This document shows positions 1 through 12,398 of a DNA stretch of 64,000 nt, one piece after another. Source of the stretch: Siderastrea radians (lineage: Eukaryota; Cnidaria; Anthozoa; Scleractinia; Rhizangiidae); the NCBI GenBank assembly GCA_964017195.1, contig OZ024887.1, forward strand, positions 3,895,959 to 3,959,958. The letters are read 5' to 3'. Positions within the stretch are counted from its first letter, which is position 1, and every line of letters begins with the position of its first letter. A program made the position numbers and the translations under genes. The notes under the pieces are model-generated. The model did not search any database and had not been told where the DNA came from. It saw nothing but the letters and a program-made list of their open reading frames with translations.

Positions 1-1667
1 GTGACTCTTGGATTCTGGATCGAATTGCAATTTACAAAAACTTGTTATATATGGGGGGAGAAAACGGGAGAACCTGAAAAAAGCAGCTTCTCGGAGAAAG
101 GACGAGAACCAACAACGCAACTCGTCAACTTTGAGATTCGAATTCGGGCCACGTTCATTTGGTGATAGAGTGCTCTCACCTTTGCGCATGCAAAGTTCGC
201 CCTGTCCTGAACGATAACTTAACCATTGTTTATTATACGTCAGATTTTACAATTTACGATACCTTTATTAAACACGGTTGATATTTAAGGCATTTGACAA
301 CTGCACCACAACTGACGATAAAACCTACCGAAACCCTCGGCCTTGTTGTTTTGCATGAGATCTTCAAAAACTCCCGGTTGTAACACCTTGTTTTGGGTTT
401 TTAAGTGAGGCGTATAACAGACGGAGGTTAGTTAAGAAAACATTTCCAGGTGCGTTAATTACAAGAATCTACCGAGGAACTCGTCTTAACATTCTATACG
501 AAGTATTTTTAATTACATATACATATAGGGATCTGACATAACCGCGCGGCAATGCCAATCATAACGTCTCTAAAAAACAATTGAAAAAAATTAAAAACAA
601 AAGATTCGTATTGTTTTAAACTCTGAGTTCTCAATTATTCCAACTCGTGCAATTGGTCTAACGCGTCCGAACAATCCAGGAACTAAATTCATTTAGACGG
701 CGTTTCAATAAGCGAGAAAGGAAAATTCATTGCATCGTCGAGTATTCGCGTTCTTGTTTTGCAGTGGACGACACCGAGAGAAATATACGGGAATGTATAA
801 CGCACATTCACAATTATTATTTTACCAGGTAATTTAACCTTACTTTGTTCAACTACATTATTGTTACTGTCGCTTACGTGGTTCATAAAGTTCCGTTATT
901 CTTTGAACAAATTCGCTTTTCAGCTTTTACGATAGTGAGCGACTTATGACGTTTAAGTGGTGAGAATGTGAAAAAGGAATGGGTTGATGTGATTGGCAAT
1001 TAATGCAGAAATTGTGCCTGACATATAACCATTTGGGAAGAAAACGGAACTACAAACATGATATCATAATACTGCCCATGTTTATTCCTAGTTGTTTCTA
1101 GTTCAAACACTTCTTTCAAAGTTGAAAACATAGCTTTCACTTGCTCGTTCATATACTTACATAAAACCTGTAACATCCAAAATAAAATACTAATGACATC
1201 GTATTTGTTTTTTTATCAAACAAGTAAAGTTCATAAGCAGAATTAAAAATCACGATTTACTTTACACAAGATTTGTACATCAAACTTCTAATTATCACAA
1301 GTTAGTTCTGATTAGCTGTATACATTGCTTTCGTGAAAATTGATGTCAAGTAAGCTGTCCGAAACAGTTCATGAATAAATTTTTTCTTTTCTCTTCCGTC
1401 CGTCGGTGAAAAGTAAGGCATCTTTCTTTTCTGAACTTTCCATGCTAACGTCACGATAACCATCTTGTTTTAAACCCTCTCGCCGGCAACACGAAAAATC
1501 AGTAGCCAAGACTGTACCAAAACAAGCCTGTTCGTATCTTACACTTTGAACCGTTTGCAGGAAACAGTTTTAACATTTTCAGTCTACCAGCTTTCAGTCA
1601 ATACCCTAACATCGCACTGATGATCTAATCTTAAATGACGTCAACTGTCATATCGTTAAAGTAATTT
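1..1667. other. 3' flank of the single-LamG gene, no gene seen
   Basis: I see no coding exon here. The short open frames lack family motifs and splice signals. For the minus-strand gene ending at 1668, a candidate polyadenylation signal (AATAAA on the minus strand, TTTATT as written) is at 1081-1086. That would give a 3' UTR of roughly 600 bases. The signal is only a sequence match. Confidence 0.4.
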
Positions 1668-4600
1668 TTACAGCACGTTTACAGTGCGTGATCCCTGAAC
1701 GGACGATCTCTTGAGTACAGCCTCTTCAACGGATGCTTCCTGAGGAGTTCGGAACTTGTTTCTTGGGCCATTTTGTTGTTTCTTGATTCCAGCACCAAAT
1801 TCGGCATCGTTATTGCTAGGGATGTCAGGCTGGACCGAAGGGACTGTAGCGGTGGCGGGCGGTGGTGTGGCAGTTGGTGTAGGGGCAGTTGGTGTTGGTG
1901 TAGGGGCGCCACCACCTATGAATGAATGAATGAATGAATGAATGAATGAATGAATGAATGAATGAATGAATGAATGAATGAATGAATGAATGAATGAATG
2001 AATGAATGAATGAATGAGTGAATGAGTGAATGAGTGAATGAATGAAAGAATGAATGAATGAATGAATGAATGAATGAATGAATGAATGAATGAATGAATG
2101 AATGAGTGAGTGAGTGAGTGAATGAATGAATGAATGAATGAATGAATGAATGAATGAATGAATGAATGAATGAATGAATGAATGAATGAACTAATTAATT
2201 AATTTGAAAAAGGAATGAATAAATGAATTGCACTAGTGCTAGTAGTATAATCAAACTTGAAAAAGCATTTACCATTCACTTCCAAGCGTTCGCCAGAAAA
2301 CATAAAAATTGGGGCACTGGCTAATCTCTCGTGTGGATTTCTGATATCCCGTTCAAGCCTGATGGTTTTTTTTTTTTTTTTTTGAAGTTCTTCTTTTTTC
2401 TTTCTTGCTTTAGTTGATGATACATTTCACCCCGATGGTCGCACCACTTCTTCAGTGCACTGAAACAACTATTCATCTGAGTGTCGGAGAACAGTGGAGG
2501 ATATTGACCTCGCCGCTTCACGACTGTTAACTATTGTGAGCAACGACCAATAAGGTCATAAGAATAGAATAGTTTGAGATTTTACAACCACTAACACTAC
2601 GACGTTTGAAATTTAAGAGCTCGCGAAGTACTCTATTGGATGGATTTAAACTTAAGCTAAATGAAAGAAAAATATATACCTGGGAGACACATTTTTGCAA
2701 GAGTTTCGATTTCAGCCTTGGCCAGGGCGTAGTTATAGATTCTGAACTCATCGATAAATCCCATAAGGGGACGTCCGGCCTTGTGGTCACCGATTCCAGC
2801 GCGTGACAACCAGTCCCTGGACAGAAGACCTCCGCCGATGGTCATGTTACGGAGCTCACCGTTGACGTAGATCTTAGCTTTGCCAGTGGCAGAGTCATAG
2901 GTACCTGCGATGTGTGTCCATTGATCTGGAAAAACAAAGATAACAAGCGAGATGATGATGGGATTCGTCCCTCAAGATTGCTGTGAGACCAGGTGGGGTG
3001 AGGTGGGCGGGATGTGAATTCGGGCAAGGAACTCTCCCACGAGGATGAAGCATGCCATTTCGCAGTCAGCATTTTATTGTTCATTCTCACAGATAAACAG
3101 AGACTGTATTGTAACGTCATTGTGTCAGTAGACTTAACTCTACAAGGTATCATTAAATTAATGCTCCTTAGCATTTTATAAAATCTATTTTGGGTCCTTG
3201 AATTTTGATTTTAGGCACGGTTGGAAATGAAAGGCTTAACAGGATAAAACCATGCGTAAGTTACATGTCTTACCCTTTTGAACCTGTTTTCCTTCAGCTG
3301 TACAGCTAAAGATGATGTGCTGAGTCTCGTTCCTGTGGAACCAACGCACAGAACCGTAGTTCACTTCAAAGTGGAATTGTCCACATTGGTGGCTGATACC
3401 AATGGTGTCAAACACGGATCGGCTGCCTTCGATATCCTTCAAGTTGATGAAAGCAGCTACTGTAACACCCTCCCTGGGTTTGGCCTGGAAAGTATCTCCG
3501 TGGAAGAGGATGTCGCCACAGTAGGTGTACGCAGCATTTCCACATTTGCTCTGAGGAAAGTTCACAACGATAGCACCATCCTGCATGTAGCCATTGTTGG
3601 CATAGCCAGAGGAGTCTTCCACGACGTTTCCTTTAGTAGCATTGAACTGTATGTGTCCCACAAGGCGCTCTGTTGTTGAAAAACAAAATATTTGGAGTCA
3701 TCATATCAGTCAATAAGTGATCTCTGAAAATTTGTCACTGTTCAAAAACATTTTAGTGTTTTCACCTCCTATAAAATTTTCAAGAAATGGTTTACAAATG
3801 TTGAAGAATTCAGAGAAAAAATAATACGACTGGAGAGGAATAAGAAAAATTTAATGCGACGAACTTGAAATTCTCTTTAGACAAAGTGAACACATGCGTG
3901 TACAGTTAAGTCTTGATCATAACGAATTTTTAGACGTGCGACGAGCTAGGATTCAACAAACTATATTTGTCGACCTTGCGATCGACGCATCAAAGTAATG
4001 AATTCTGCTTGCTTTAAAATGAACAGCTCTTTCGATTGGTCAATGTACTTACTATCTAGGGCCATGTTAGGCGTTGAGGGGCTGCTCACAACGCTGGGAA
4101 TTCCCTGCTTCTTGGCTAAGAACTGGCCTGGCTTAGGATGTCGGCATGAAGCAAGTGCCCCTGTGAAGAGATACAAAATCAAACTAAACTTCAAATTAAA
4201 TGGCCAACCAAAGCAAATACTCTTGCAGGCGTTTTAAACATTCCTTTCCTGGCTATTCAGCAAATGAATGTTCTCAGCTCGCCTTTACCAAGATGGGCGG
4301 AACCCAATTTTGCAATGGAAGAAGGTCAAGAGGTCACTACCTCAATGATGTTAAATGATCCAGGGTCTTTGTGCTGTACATGAAAATGCACCCCCACCAT
4401 AACCCAAAACTTATCTGTTTTTTGGCCATTTACGAAATTCCTTAATCCCTCTTCCAAAGCTTGGCTTTGCTTTGAAAAGAGACTAATAAAGCAATTTAGA
4501 AGTGACCTATTTGTATTTTGAAAGATAATAACAGCCTTCTTTTTCTAGTTAAGCCTGATAATCGACTGCGCTTTCTATGTCTATCTAGTGGCGGGAAAAA

Positions 4601-6526
4601 ACAATCTGATCTAGAGAGTCAATCGTTCAACCCATTGTTATTTTAGCTTTTTTGTATCATATTACTACCTGGTAAATAAGGGTCTTGGAATCACAGCTGG
4701 AGCATTTCTGTTGGGACATGAGGTCTCAGTAAAAATGATTCTATCAGTGGAAGTTGAAGATGCCATGAAACAACCACTGGCAAGTGCTATGCAACTATAG
4801 ATATTCACCTTCTAAAGGCAATCGGGACGCTAATCTAGGATATATAACTTTACTAGCATGTGAACTTTTTTGTTTTTTGTTTTTTCGTATTCATTCTCCT
4901 TTACACCGCTAATTTTTAATTCAATTTTGAAAGAAAGAAAAGTCAAACCGCAGGACAAACTTTTCTACAGGATTCAGTACATATACAAGCTGTTCAAATG
5001 AATTTAATGTTCAATTTATTTCGGATTAGCTTGATTTTGCTTTAACTCAAATTATCGGGCCCAGAGTTACAACTTTAATCACCTGCAAAGGTCAGCGGCC
5101 TTAGCTATCACGTCACGCAGCGTGATTTTGAGAAGCAGGTACGATATTGTTTAAAAAACATGAAATCACTCGCCAATGATTCTGTTTGTTGAAAAAAAAT
5201 ATTATGTCTTGCTACCTAATGGTTACTGAAATTTCGGGGCTGAAAATAGTTTAATTTGATAGAAATAAACACACTATTTTGAGGGAAGCTTTTTATCTCA
5301 CGTTATCTGAATATTACTGATTCCACTTAAAGGCAAGAAATGGGTGGTTAATCATGGCGCAAATTACGACTAAGATCTATCGTCTTGAATGATAGCAGGC
5401 TGATAAAAGTGCTTTGAAAAATCATTTCGAAGGATAGGTTCAGGTCTTTCACATAGTGTCGGAACATTGTACGTATGAAACTGTGAAACGATGATTAGTG
5501 AGGGATGGTCATCTGTAGAATTCCTGACACAAAACCGCATGTGGCTTTGCTAAATGATGATAGAAAACTAGGTATTAAGATGGTGACATTACCCACCATA
5601 GACATATAAAAGGATTACATATTCTGGTCCAGGATTCAAAAATCCTTTTTTACCTTCATTATATTACTTTCTTAACTCATCACTAGCAATCCGTCACGGT
5701 TGGGATTTGGTGTTCGTCTTTTACCCAGGGTCAAAAAGACCCAGCAGCCGTGAGATTTGAACCGATTAAGAATTACAACCCCACTGCATCGTACACATGT
5801 TTTTTTTCAATTCATGGCTACTCGAGAAAGCAGAGAATAATCAGTTAAAGAGTTCAGGTGCAACGTCCTTGAAGTTTTCTTTGACTGAAACAAAATCTTT
5901 TAACTCTCTGCAAATGTACAGACACCACGATTTTCAGTGTAAACATGAACATTGTGTAGCTAGAAAAACAAGTTTCACAAACAGTGTTATTGCAATTTAG
6001 CCACTGTAGCCAAAACGTCAAACTTCATGCGTATGCGCCCTGATTAACAAATCATGGCGATACCAATTTCAAGATTCGCCAATATTCCTTCAATATTACT
6101 TTCAATCCAATTCATGGGTAACATAAATAAAAGTTTCAATATCGACGGATTAATTCTCATAGAATTTAAGACGGGGAAATGGTTCTAATAGGAGACTTAC
6201 TATCGTATCCAGGAATGGAGAAAGCATATACCTCAAATGGACTACTTATTATTGACATGATTCTTGAGTTTCACAAGACAAGTTAACTAACCTCTAAACC
6301 GTAACGAATAAAAAAGCGCTCATTAAAAGAACCGAGAGCTCGATCTAAATTTTACCTCGGGGACAGCTTCGTCTCCACGAGTAACTGCTTATGCTGTTAT
6401 TTCAAAACAACATAATTACAACTAGGCAATATAAAATTTATAGCATGAAAGGATGGCATATTTCAATAAATATTATGAGTACTTACCAGTTATGGTCAAA
6501 GCTAAAACGAAGACGAGTCTCTCCAT
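1668..6526 (-). CDS. Secreted single-LamG (concanavalin A-like) domain protein, 5 exons
   Basis: The join is 6526-6487, 4160-4053, 3669-3274, 2925-2680 and 1915-1668, which is 1038 nt or 345 residues. All four introns are GT-AG and phase 1. Residues 1-19 form a signal peptide (MERLVFVLALTITGALAS), completed only after splicing exon 1 to exon 2. Residues 51-262 are one LamG/pentraxin-type jelly-roll domain. It shows GHIQFN, DSSGYANNG, a CGN motif, WTHIAGTYD, AKIYVNGEL, GFIDEFRIYNYAL and a closing cysteine (AKMC). Such domains bind glycans or matrix ligands; the ligand here is unknown. Residues 264-285 are a Pro/Thr-rich linker and 286-345 a basic tail. A dibasic KR formed at the exon 2/3 junction sits just before the domain and may be a processing site. 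The protein is paralogous to the four-domain gene at 28307-36628. An extracellular matrix role is inference. Confidence 0.87.
1918..2187. repeat. (TGAA)n microsatellite, about 270 bp
   Basis: This is a near-perfect tetranucleotide array with a few TGAG and AAGA variants. It lies in the last intron of the single-LamG gene and abuts the acceptor of the terminal exon (AG at 1917-1916). Read on the minus strand it is (TTCA)n and supplies the pyrimidine-rich tract. The plus strand has no C in the array, so the minus strand has no AG before the acceptor. Confidence 0.97.
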
Positions 6527-6951
6527 CCTTCCTAAAATGGAAAGAAATTTACTTATTATATCAAACTGTTCCTCTTTTTTGCAGGAAAGCAAAACCTAAT
6601 TATCAAATGGTCAAACATCCGATCCAAAATCAAAATGTTATGAAAGATTAAGATAAATATTGACTAACAATAACTCTACTGCCCCGTCCTGTATACGCTG
6701 TCTAAGCACGCTGCTCGGAGATATCGAATACAAGGGCTGATACCTGCCTTCTCGCGATGCTAAGAGCGTGGGAGGTTAAGAAACTTTGCTGTTACGTCAG
6801 TGCCAAACACTTATTTCTACAACTACGGCAGTTTGCGCGAAAAACAACAGAACAGGTGGAGGACAGGTTGAATCAAAATCTTTCACTAATTGTAGGTAAT
6901 AGGAGTAAATAGATCGATCAACTACGGACAAAGTTTCAGGTTATTCTTACC
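6527..6951 (-). other. Candidate 5' UTR intron of the single-LamG gene
   Basis: On the minus strand an acceptor (TTTCCATTTTAG) ends five bases before the start codon, so exon 1 begins at 6531 with GAAGG then ATG. The nearest good upstream donor is CGCAAG|GTAAGA, with its exon ending at 6951. If used, it gives a non-coding first exon above 6951 and an intron of about 420 bases. Only splice motifs support this. Confidence 0.4.
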
Positions 6952-9719
6952 TTGCGAAACTTCAAAACCCCTAAGAAGTCCCCTTCGAAATTTGTCGAAC
7001 TCACCAAAATGGTTGACAATTTTCTGGTATCTTTATTTGACGTGTCTTATCTGGCAGTCTTATTTAATCATCTTCGCATTCCAAAGTCATGACCCGTCGC
7101 ATTCGCTCACTTGGTTCACATGAATATTTCAGCGAAGTTCCAGAAGAGGTGTCATTTGAGAGAAATAATTCTACTCCACAATCTGGAAAAAGGGAAAAAA
7201 TCAGAACAAAAGAACGTCCACGGTTTGTGGACTTCATTGAGCGAGTCACATATTCGTATTAATATTTTTACGAAATTTGTCCGTGGTGCGTTTCCCAACT
7301 TAGACGCCATAGGTATACAATTTCCTCGGGGTGGCCAATTTGTTGACACCACCAGTTGCCCACAAATGCTTTTGTTCTATTCAAGCAGGAAATAAACCGT
7401 ACACTGCCGAAACGTTTTCGAAAGAATACGGCAAAATGAGTGCAAATACAAGAAAACAACCTGTTTCAGCGCCATTGATATTTTTGATGTTACTTACTGA
7501 ATTCATCAGTTCCGCTAATTAATTTTCTAGCGTCGTTTTATTTATTTGGCTGTAAAGAAGATCTGGGACAGAAACTGTTTGCCCTTGAACTCTATAGTTA
7601 GCCTAGTGAAAAATCAAGTTGCTCTTCTCAGTTCACAGTGAACAAGATCAATGGTCGCTTGTTGACACAGAACAGGTTGTTCACAGTTTAAGCGGGTGGG
7701 GTCATGAACAGGTCAACAACTGCAAAGCATTTCATGTTTATTTTGGATTTCCGCAGTTCATATATTCTTTTGGACAAAAGCAAACAGTCTGTCCATTCCT
7801 ATATACGTGCACAAAGTTGCAGATCAAATTGTCATTTCGCCATTTTGACGCATTTTCGAATTAATGTCCAATTTTGGAACAGACTAACAAATGTTTGCGC
7901 AACGTACAGCGTTAGCATCGAAATCCGATCTGAAATGCAAGTGTACAGAAGTAAAAGTTGATTTCTTTTAAATATCCAGGGCCTGGATAATTCAAGGGAT
8001 TTTGTTGGGAAACGTATAGCTGCGTATTCATGTTTCGTCCGTTTGTATCTTGCTCCCACTGTTTGTTTGACACTTGAGAGGCAAATGTGTGTAAAGCTTC
8101 AATTGTTTGACTGCACACTGCCAAGCTCAGCTTGGTAGATCTCAAAATTAAATGAGTAAATACATTTTCAATGCGTCTGAAGTTAACAGGCAGTGAATTC
8201 TCTCACCGAACCATCATTCCAGGAAATTATTTAATTGTATCTCATAAAAACACATTACTTCACATCGCGTTTGTTTGTTTGTTTGATGTTTTTTTTTTTA
8301 ATGGAGGAGAAAACTGCGAATCCGAGACGAGACTTGTACCCAGTCTTAATGAGAATATGTGGGGCACGACGAGCATGTGCGACGGAATGAGAAGAGCAAA
8401 ACCGATGTACCACGCATCCTGGTACCCAATCTCCCCTCAACCGGCAGAGCTGAATAACAAACTGCGCGACAGTCAAACTGCCCTTTTTTATCATCTTACC
8501 AGCTGTAGAAAAACTCAGTAGCAGAAAAAGAGTCATGTGTTGTGATAAAGAAGACGATTGTGTAAGGGTGATGCTCGGGTAAAGAAAAAGATAGTAAAAA
8601 GGTGGTGTTCAGATGATTGCTTTATTGAGCAGGTAAGTTAAGCTCTCCAGCTCTTTCCCCTTCTCTCTTAAACTAGTATAGGACGTCCTAGAATCCAGGT
8701 CATTATCAGAAAGGGGTGGGGTAGGGTGGGGTGACGTTGGCCGGGGTTTGCTGTGCTGATAAATGAACTGGTAGCGGTTGCTGTAAGAGGCAATATTTTT
8801 CACTGGGTAGTAACGCAAATGGCTAAAAAAAGTGGCAACTAACAAGTGTATTTCTTTTTAATTTCAAAATGAAAGGTTACTATTAATTACTATGTTCGGT
8901 AGAATTCCGCCAACTCGAGCAGTCAAGGGAAACACAACACCGAGTACACGAAAGTCCAAGTTATCGAGATTAATTAACTGTGAAAAGTGAAGCAGGCGAA
9001 ACTACCAGTCAGTGCCGGGAGAATTTCTAATAATTGGTTCTCCGCGTGACATAAAAATCAGGGTCCTGTACTGCAGCAGTTTTATTGTGAACTATTAGTT
9101 TGTTCGCATGTTTGCTTGCTTATAGTACTTAACTAGAATCACATTGGTCTATGAAAACAGTCTCTGCTATTTCACGCTAAGTATATAGTAGAGCTACCGT
9201 GAATATCACTGTGCCTCTGAGTTTAAAACAATGCAGATGAGACTAAGCACACAAACTAACGAAGATGTAATATTCAGCATGTTTCACTAGTGGTTTGCTG
9301 ATTATTGCATCTCTTTTATGACCGAGCTTATAATATATCATTAACTCAGAATGACTAAATTCACTTCCTTATTTATTGTTAGCACTCTTTTTGATTCATT
9401 CATGACGTATTCAGCAATTTTGAAATACACTTGATGTGGTTACCATATCCTTTCAGGTCTCTTCTTGTTTTATATTCTATATTTGCATACTTTTTTTTAT
9501 CTTTTCAAATGCAACCTTTATACCACTTAATTTAAATTACCTCTTTGGTTATTTTTAGTCTGATAAAACACACATATGTGAATATCATTCGGAGTGAAGT
9601 ATTGATTTTTTAGCAATAAATATATGTATTATTTCTTGCCAGTTTTATGTTGTACTTTGGAATATATATGCTTCTTTCTAAAACAACTCCACAGACACTT
9701 AAAATTAAAAGGAATAGTA
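6952..9719. other. Intergenic, no gene seen
   Basis: No open frame here shows a recognisable domain, and none chains through splice signals. The only structure noted is a G-quadruplex motif at 8713-8731. Confidence 0.4.
8713..8731 (+). other. G-quadruplex motif
   Basis: Four G-runs are separated by one- or two-base loops (GGGGTGGGGTAGGGTGGGG). This fits the standard G3+N1-7 quadruplex pattern. There is no gene within 2 kb, so its role is unknown. Confidence 0.6.
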
Positions 9720-10307
9720 CCGTATTTTCTCAATTAAACGCCGGGGGCGTTTATTAAAAACTCCGCCTCGAAGACCCGGCGTTTATTCGAACCCGGCGTT
9801 TATTCGGGGCCCAGCGTTTATTTATTAAGTGCATTTTTCAACCATTTATTTTTATCATCAGTACTGGAGGTTTGTTGAATTAAGATCCAAAAACGTTAAA
9901 AAATGTGAAACGATGTCACCAACTTTGTCTTCTCTCAATGAATCAGGTAAGTCGTTCAACAAAAAACATCACTGACAAGAACAGTGATTGAACTCTTCTC
10001 AACGTTACAGTTTCTCGTGGAACATGGAGGAAGTATGTCGCAACTGCTCGACAGCAAACGTATTGTGCAAGCAATTTAGAATAAGGCAGTAAATTCAAAT
10101 AAAATAGTAGAAAGAGAACTAGAATGCAGTTACGATACATAATCCTGATTAAATATACCCATCTCGAATAAAAGCCGGGACCTCAGATACACGCCGGGAC
10201 CCTGAATAAACGCCGGGGGCGTTTATTTTAAACTCGGCCCCGTGGATCCGGCGTTTATTTGCACCCGGCGTTTATTCGGGGTCCGGCGTTTAATCGAGAA
10301 AATACGG
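9720..10307. mobile_element. MITE with CCGTATTTTCTC termini and TA target duplication
   Basis: The termini are inverted repeats, CCGTATTTTCTCAATTAAAC on the left and the complement of GTTTAATCGAGAAAATACGG on the right. Each is flanked by TA (9718-9719 and 10308-10309), as in Tc1/mariner-type insertion. Both subterminal regions repeat short GCGTTTATT and GCCGGG motifs in both orientations. No transposase frame is inside, so it is non-autonomous. A decayed relative lies at 52953-54284. Confidence 0.85.
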
Positions 10308-11249
10308 TACATGCTAATTAAAAAACGCCACTGGCACATCCTCCTCTTTGGTTCTTTCACTGGCTGTGTTATTGAAAATACATGTTTACTGAGATTCAAC
10401 TGTCCGCTTGTCCTCTACTACACAAGCTTTTCGCGTCTACGCGGATAATTAATATTTTTAACTGTACACAGCATTCGCAACAATGGTAATACATATGAGA
10501 CAGTTCTGAGGTGAATTCAGCATTTTAACTCGTTCATAGTTTATTTCAATGTGTACTGTTTATCCCTTCGGCAAAAGGGATAGAAATTAAACACAACATG
10601 AAAATATCTGGTATGCTATACAATGTGGTTCTAGATATTTTGTGTTGAAGAAAGGCTAAACTGTGGCCAGTGCTTTGCCGTTGGTATTAGTTTTTATTAC
10701 CAAAGAATGTTTTTACTTTTTGAGTATATTGAAGAAGCCTTTAAGTCAGGGCTATTTGAATAAAAGCTATCAATCACTGCTTTTCTCTCATATTATTTAC
10801 TAGGCTGTACAAGGCCGTTTTCGCTTTTGAGTATTAGTAAAGAAACAAAAAAGTGTGACCAAGCAAGTAAAAGCTACTGAGCAGTACTTTTATGCAGTGC
10901 TGTCTTTTGCGCTGTACAAGGTCAGGTTCTACCTTTTAACCTGTAAAATTAAAGAAATCGCAAAATGTGACCATTCAGCTGTCAGGGAGTCTCTCTTATG
11001 GTGTTGGCTAATTTTTTGCAATGCAGCATACTAGCTGATGAGATTTTCACCGAAGAAAAGCTTCAAACGGGTTCTTTACATTCTTCTATTTCTTTTACTC
11101 AGCTCGATTAGCTTTATAGTTATCCTGAGTAAACATTACCTATTTTTGTATTAATATATTATATTGTAAAGTTTAACTTTTTTTCCTTTTTCTATTTGGT
11201 AATAAAAGCTTGTTGTTGTTAAGCTCTCCCTTGCTTCCTGCTTTATGCT
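10308..11249. other. 3' flank of the GPCR gene
   Basis: No coding exon is recognised. It probably holds the 3' UTR of the minus-strand GPCR; a TTTATT (AATAAA on the minus strand) lies near 10693. A stretch near 11204-11219 (TAATAAAAGCTTGTTGTTGT) resembles the short-repeat tail of a retroposon. Confidence 0.35.
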
Positions 11250-12392
11250 TTAGAACTGATGTTCATCTTCACTTCCTGCCTCCTGGTAACCTTTCTTGCT
11301 GCAACTTCGTTTTGATAACCCATGATCACTCCTCAGGAGGGTAGGAACAGTCTGTTGACGTGAAGACGAAGAACTCCCCCTGTGAGGAATACCACCTGAG
11401 AGTTTGTAGCAGCAGCATTTTGCCAACAACTTCATAAAACCCTGGCGGTAATTTTCACTGAAGATGACGTAGACCGCTGGATTGAGAGCACAGCTGGCGC
11501 GCATGAGAAACTCGCACGTGAAGTAAATTGGCTCCGAGATTTCCACATTCTGGAAAAAGTACAGAAAATTAGCGATCTGTAACGGCAGCCAGGAAATGAG
11601 GAACACCACGACTACTGTAATAAGCATTCTTACGACTTTCTTGCGTGAATTACGGCGCTTGATTAAATTCTTGGATTCTTCTCGTTCCCTTTCTCCAGGT
11701 GGCTTCGTGAACCAAAGATGTCGGCATATGATTGCGTACAACACAGTTATTATGCACAGCGGAAAGCAAAACACCACTGAGAATAACAGAATAGTGTAGA
11801 CCTTAGGTGCCGTTTCGTTATCAAAGGCTGGGGCCCAGTTTTCCTCGCAGCTCAAGTCCCCGTTGATTTCAATTACGCGTAGCGAGTACAATAATGGCGT
11901 CGCCACAGCAGTGGAAATCACCCAGATGACCAATAAGATCCAGTTAAAGACACGTTTGTTGATGATACGTTTAAGAGGCATCATAATGGCGAAGAACCGA
12001 TCAAATGCGATCGCTGCCAATGTGAGAACCGAGACAGCAACTAACAAGTATTGAGCAAAGTTGACGACCTGACAGAAGAATATGCCGCGCCCTCGATTAC
12101 CCATTGCCCAGTTGTACCCTTGAAAAATCATAACAAACAAGGGAGGCATGGCAACGATGGTGTAGAGCATATCTGCGCATGCCATGTTCACAATCAGATA
12201 ATTCGTCACAGTGCGCATGCGAAAACTTTGCAAGACGACGCAAATCACCAGCATGTTTCCAAACAAGGACGCTATCATCACCAGTGCACTCGCGACCGTC
12301 TTGCAGACTAGAATCGGGATGGTTGCTACCACCATCTCCGAAGTGCTGTTGGGCAGGCTCTGTGAAACCAAGCTTGAGTTGGAGCTATTCAT
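11250..12392 (-). CDS. Rhodopsin-class GPCR, peptide-receptor-like
   Basis: One exon encodes 380 residues from ATG at 12392. An in-frame ATG at 12422 would add ten residues, but it lies beyond a consensus acceptor (exon start 12399), so I chose the inner start. The N-terminus has three N-glycosylation sequons (NSS, NSS, NST). Seven hydrophobic segments follow, with class A landmarks: GN in TM1 (45-46), ACAD in TM2 (Asp73), a Cys107-Cys182 pair for the extracellular disulfide, DRF at 131-133 in place of DRY, FLISWLP in TM6 (264-270), and NPAVY in TM7 (304-308). A CCC cluster (326-328) is a likely palmitoylation site and the tail is Ser/Lys-rich. It should couple to a G protein at the plasma membrane. 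The pattern resembles neuropeptide-type receptors; the ligand cannot be read from sequence. Confidence 0.92.
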   Translation of the reverse strand: MNSSNSSLVSQSLPNSTSEMVVATIPILVCKTVASALVMIASLFGNMLVICVVLQSFRMRTVTNYLIVNMACADMLYTIVAMPPLFVMIFQGYNWAMGNRGRGIFFCQVVNFAQYLLVAVSVLTLAAIAFDRFFAIMMPLKRIINKRVFNWILLVIWVISTAVATPLLYSLRVIEINGDLSCEENWAPAFDNETAPKVYTILLFSVVFCFPLCIITVLYAIICRHLWFTKPPGEREREESKNLIKRRNSRKKVVRMLITVVVVFLISWLPLQIANFLYFFQNVEISEPIYFTCEFLMRASCALNPAVYVIFSENYRQGFMKLLAKCCCYKLSGGIPHRGSSSSSRQQTVPTLLRSDHGLSKRSCSKKGYQEAGSEDEHQF

Positions 12393-12398
12393 TCGTCT

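Noticed and set aside
3278..3679. 133-codon plus-strand open frame
   Set aside because: It is the antisense shadow of exon 3 of the single-LamG gene.
5690..5790. SINE with B-box-like GGTTCAAATCT on the minus strand
   Set aside because: No A box at the right distance and no clear body; could be chance.
8171..8521. 116-codon open frame
   Set aside because: No domain, no splice signals that chain to other exons, and a comparable open frame on the other strand.
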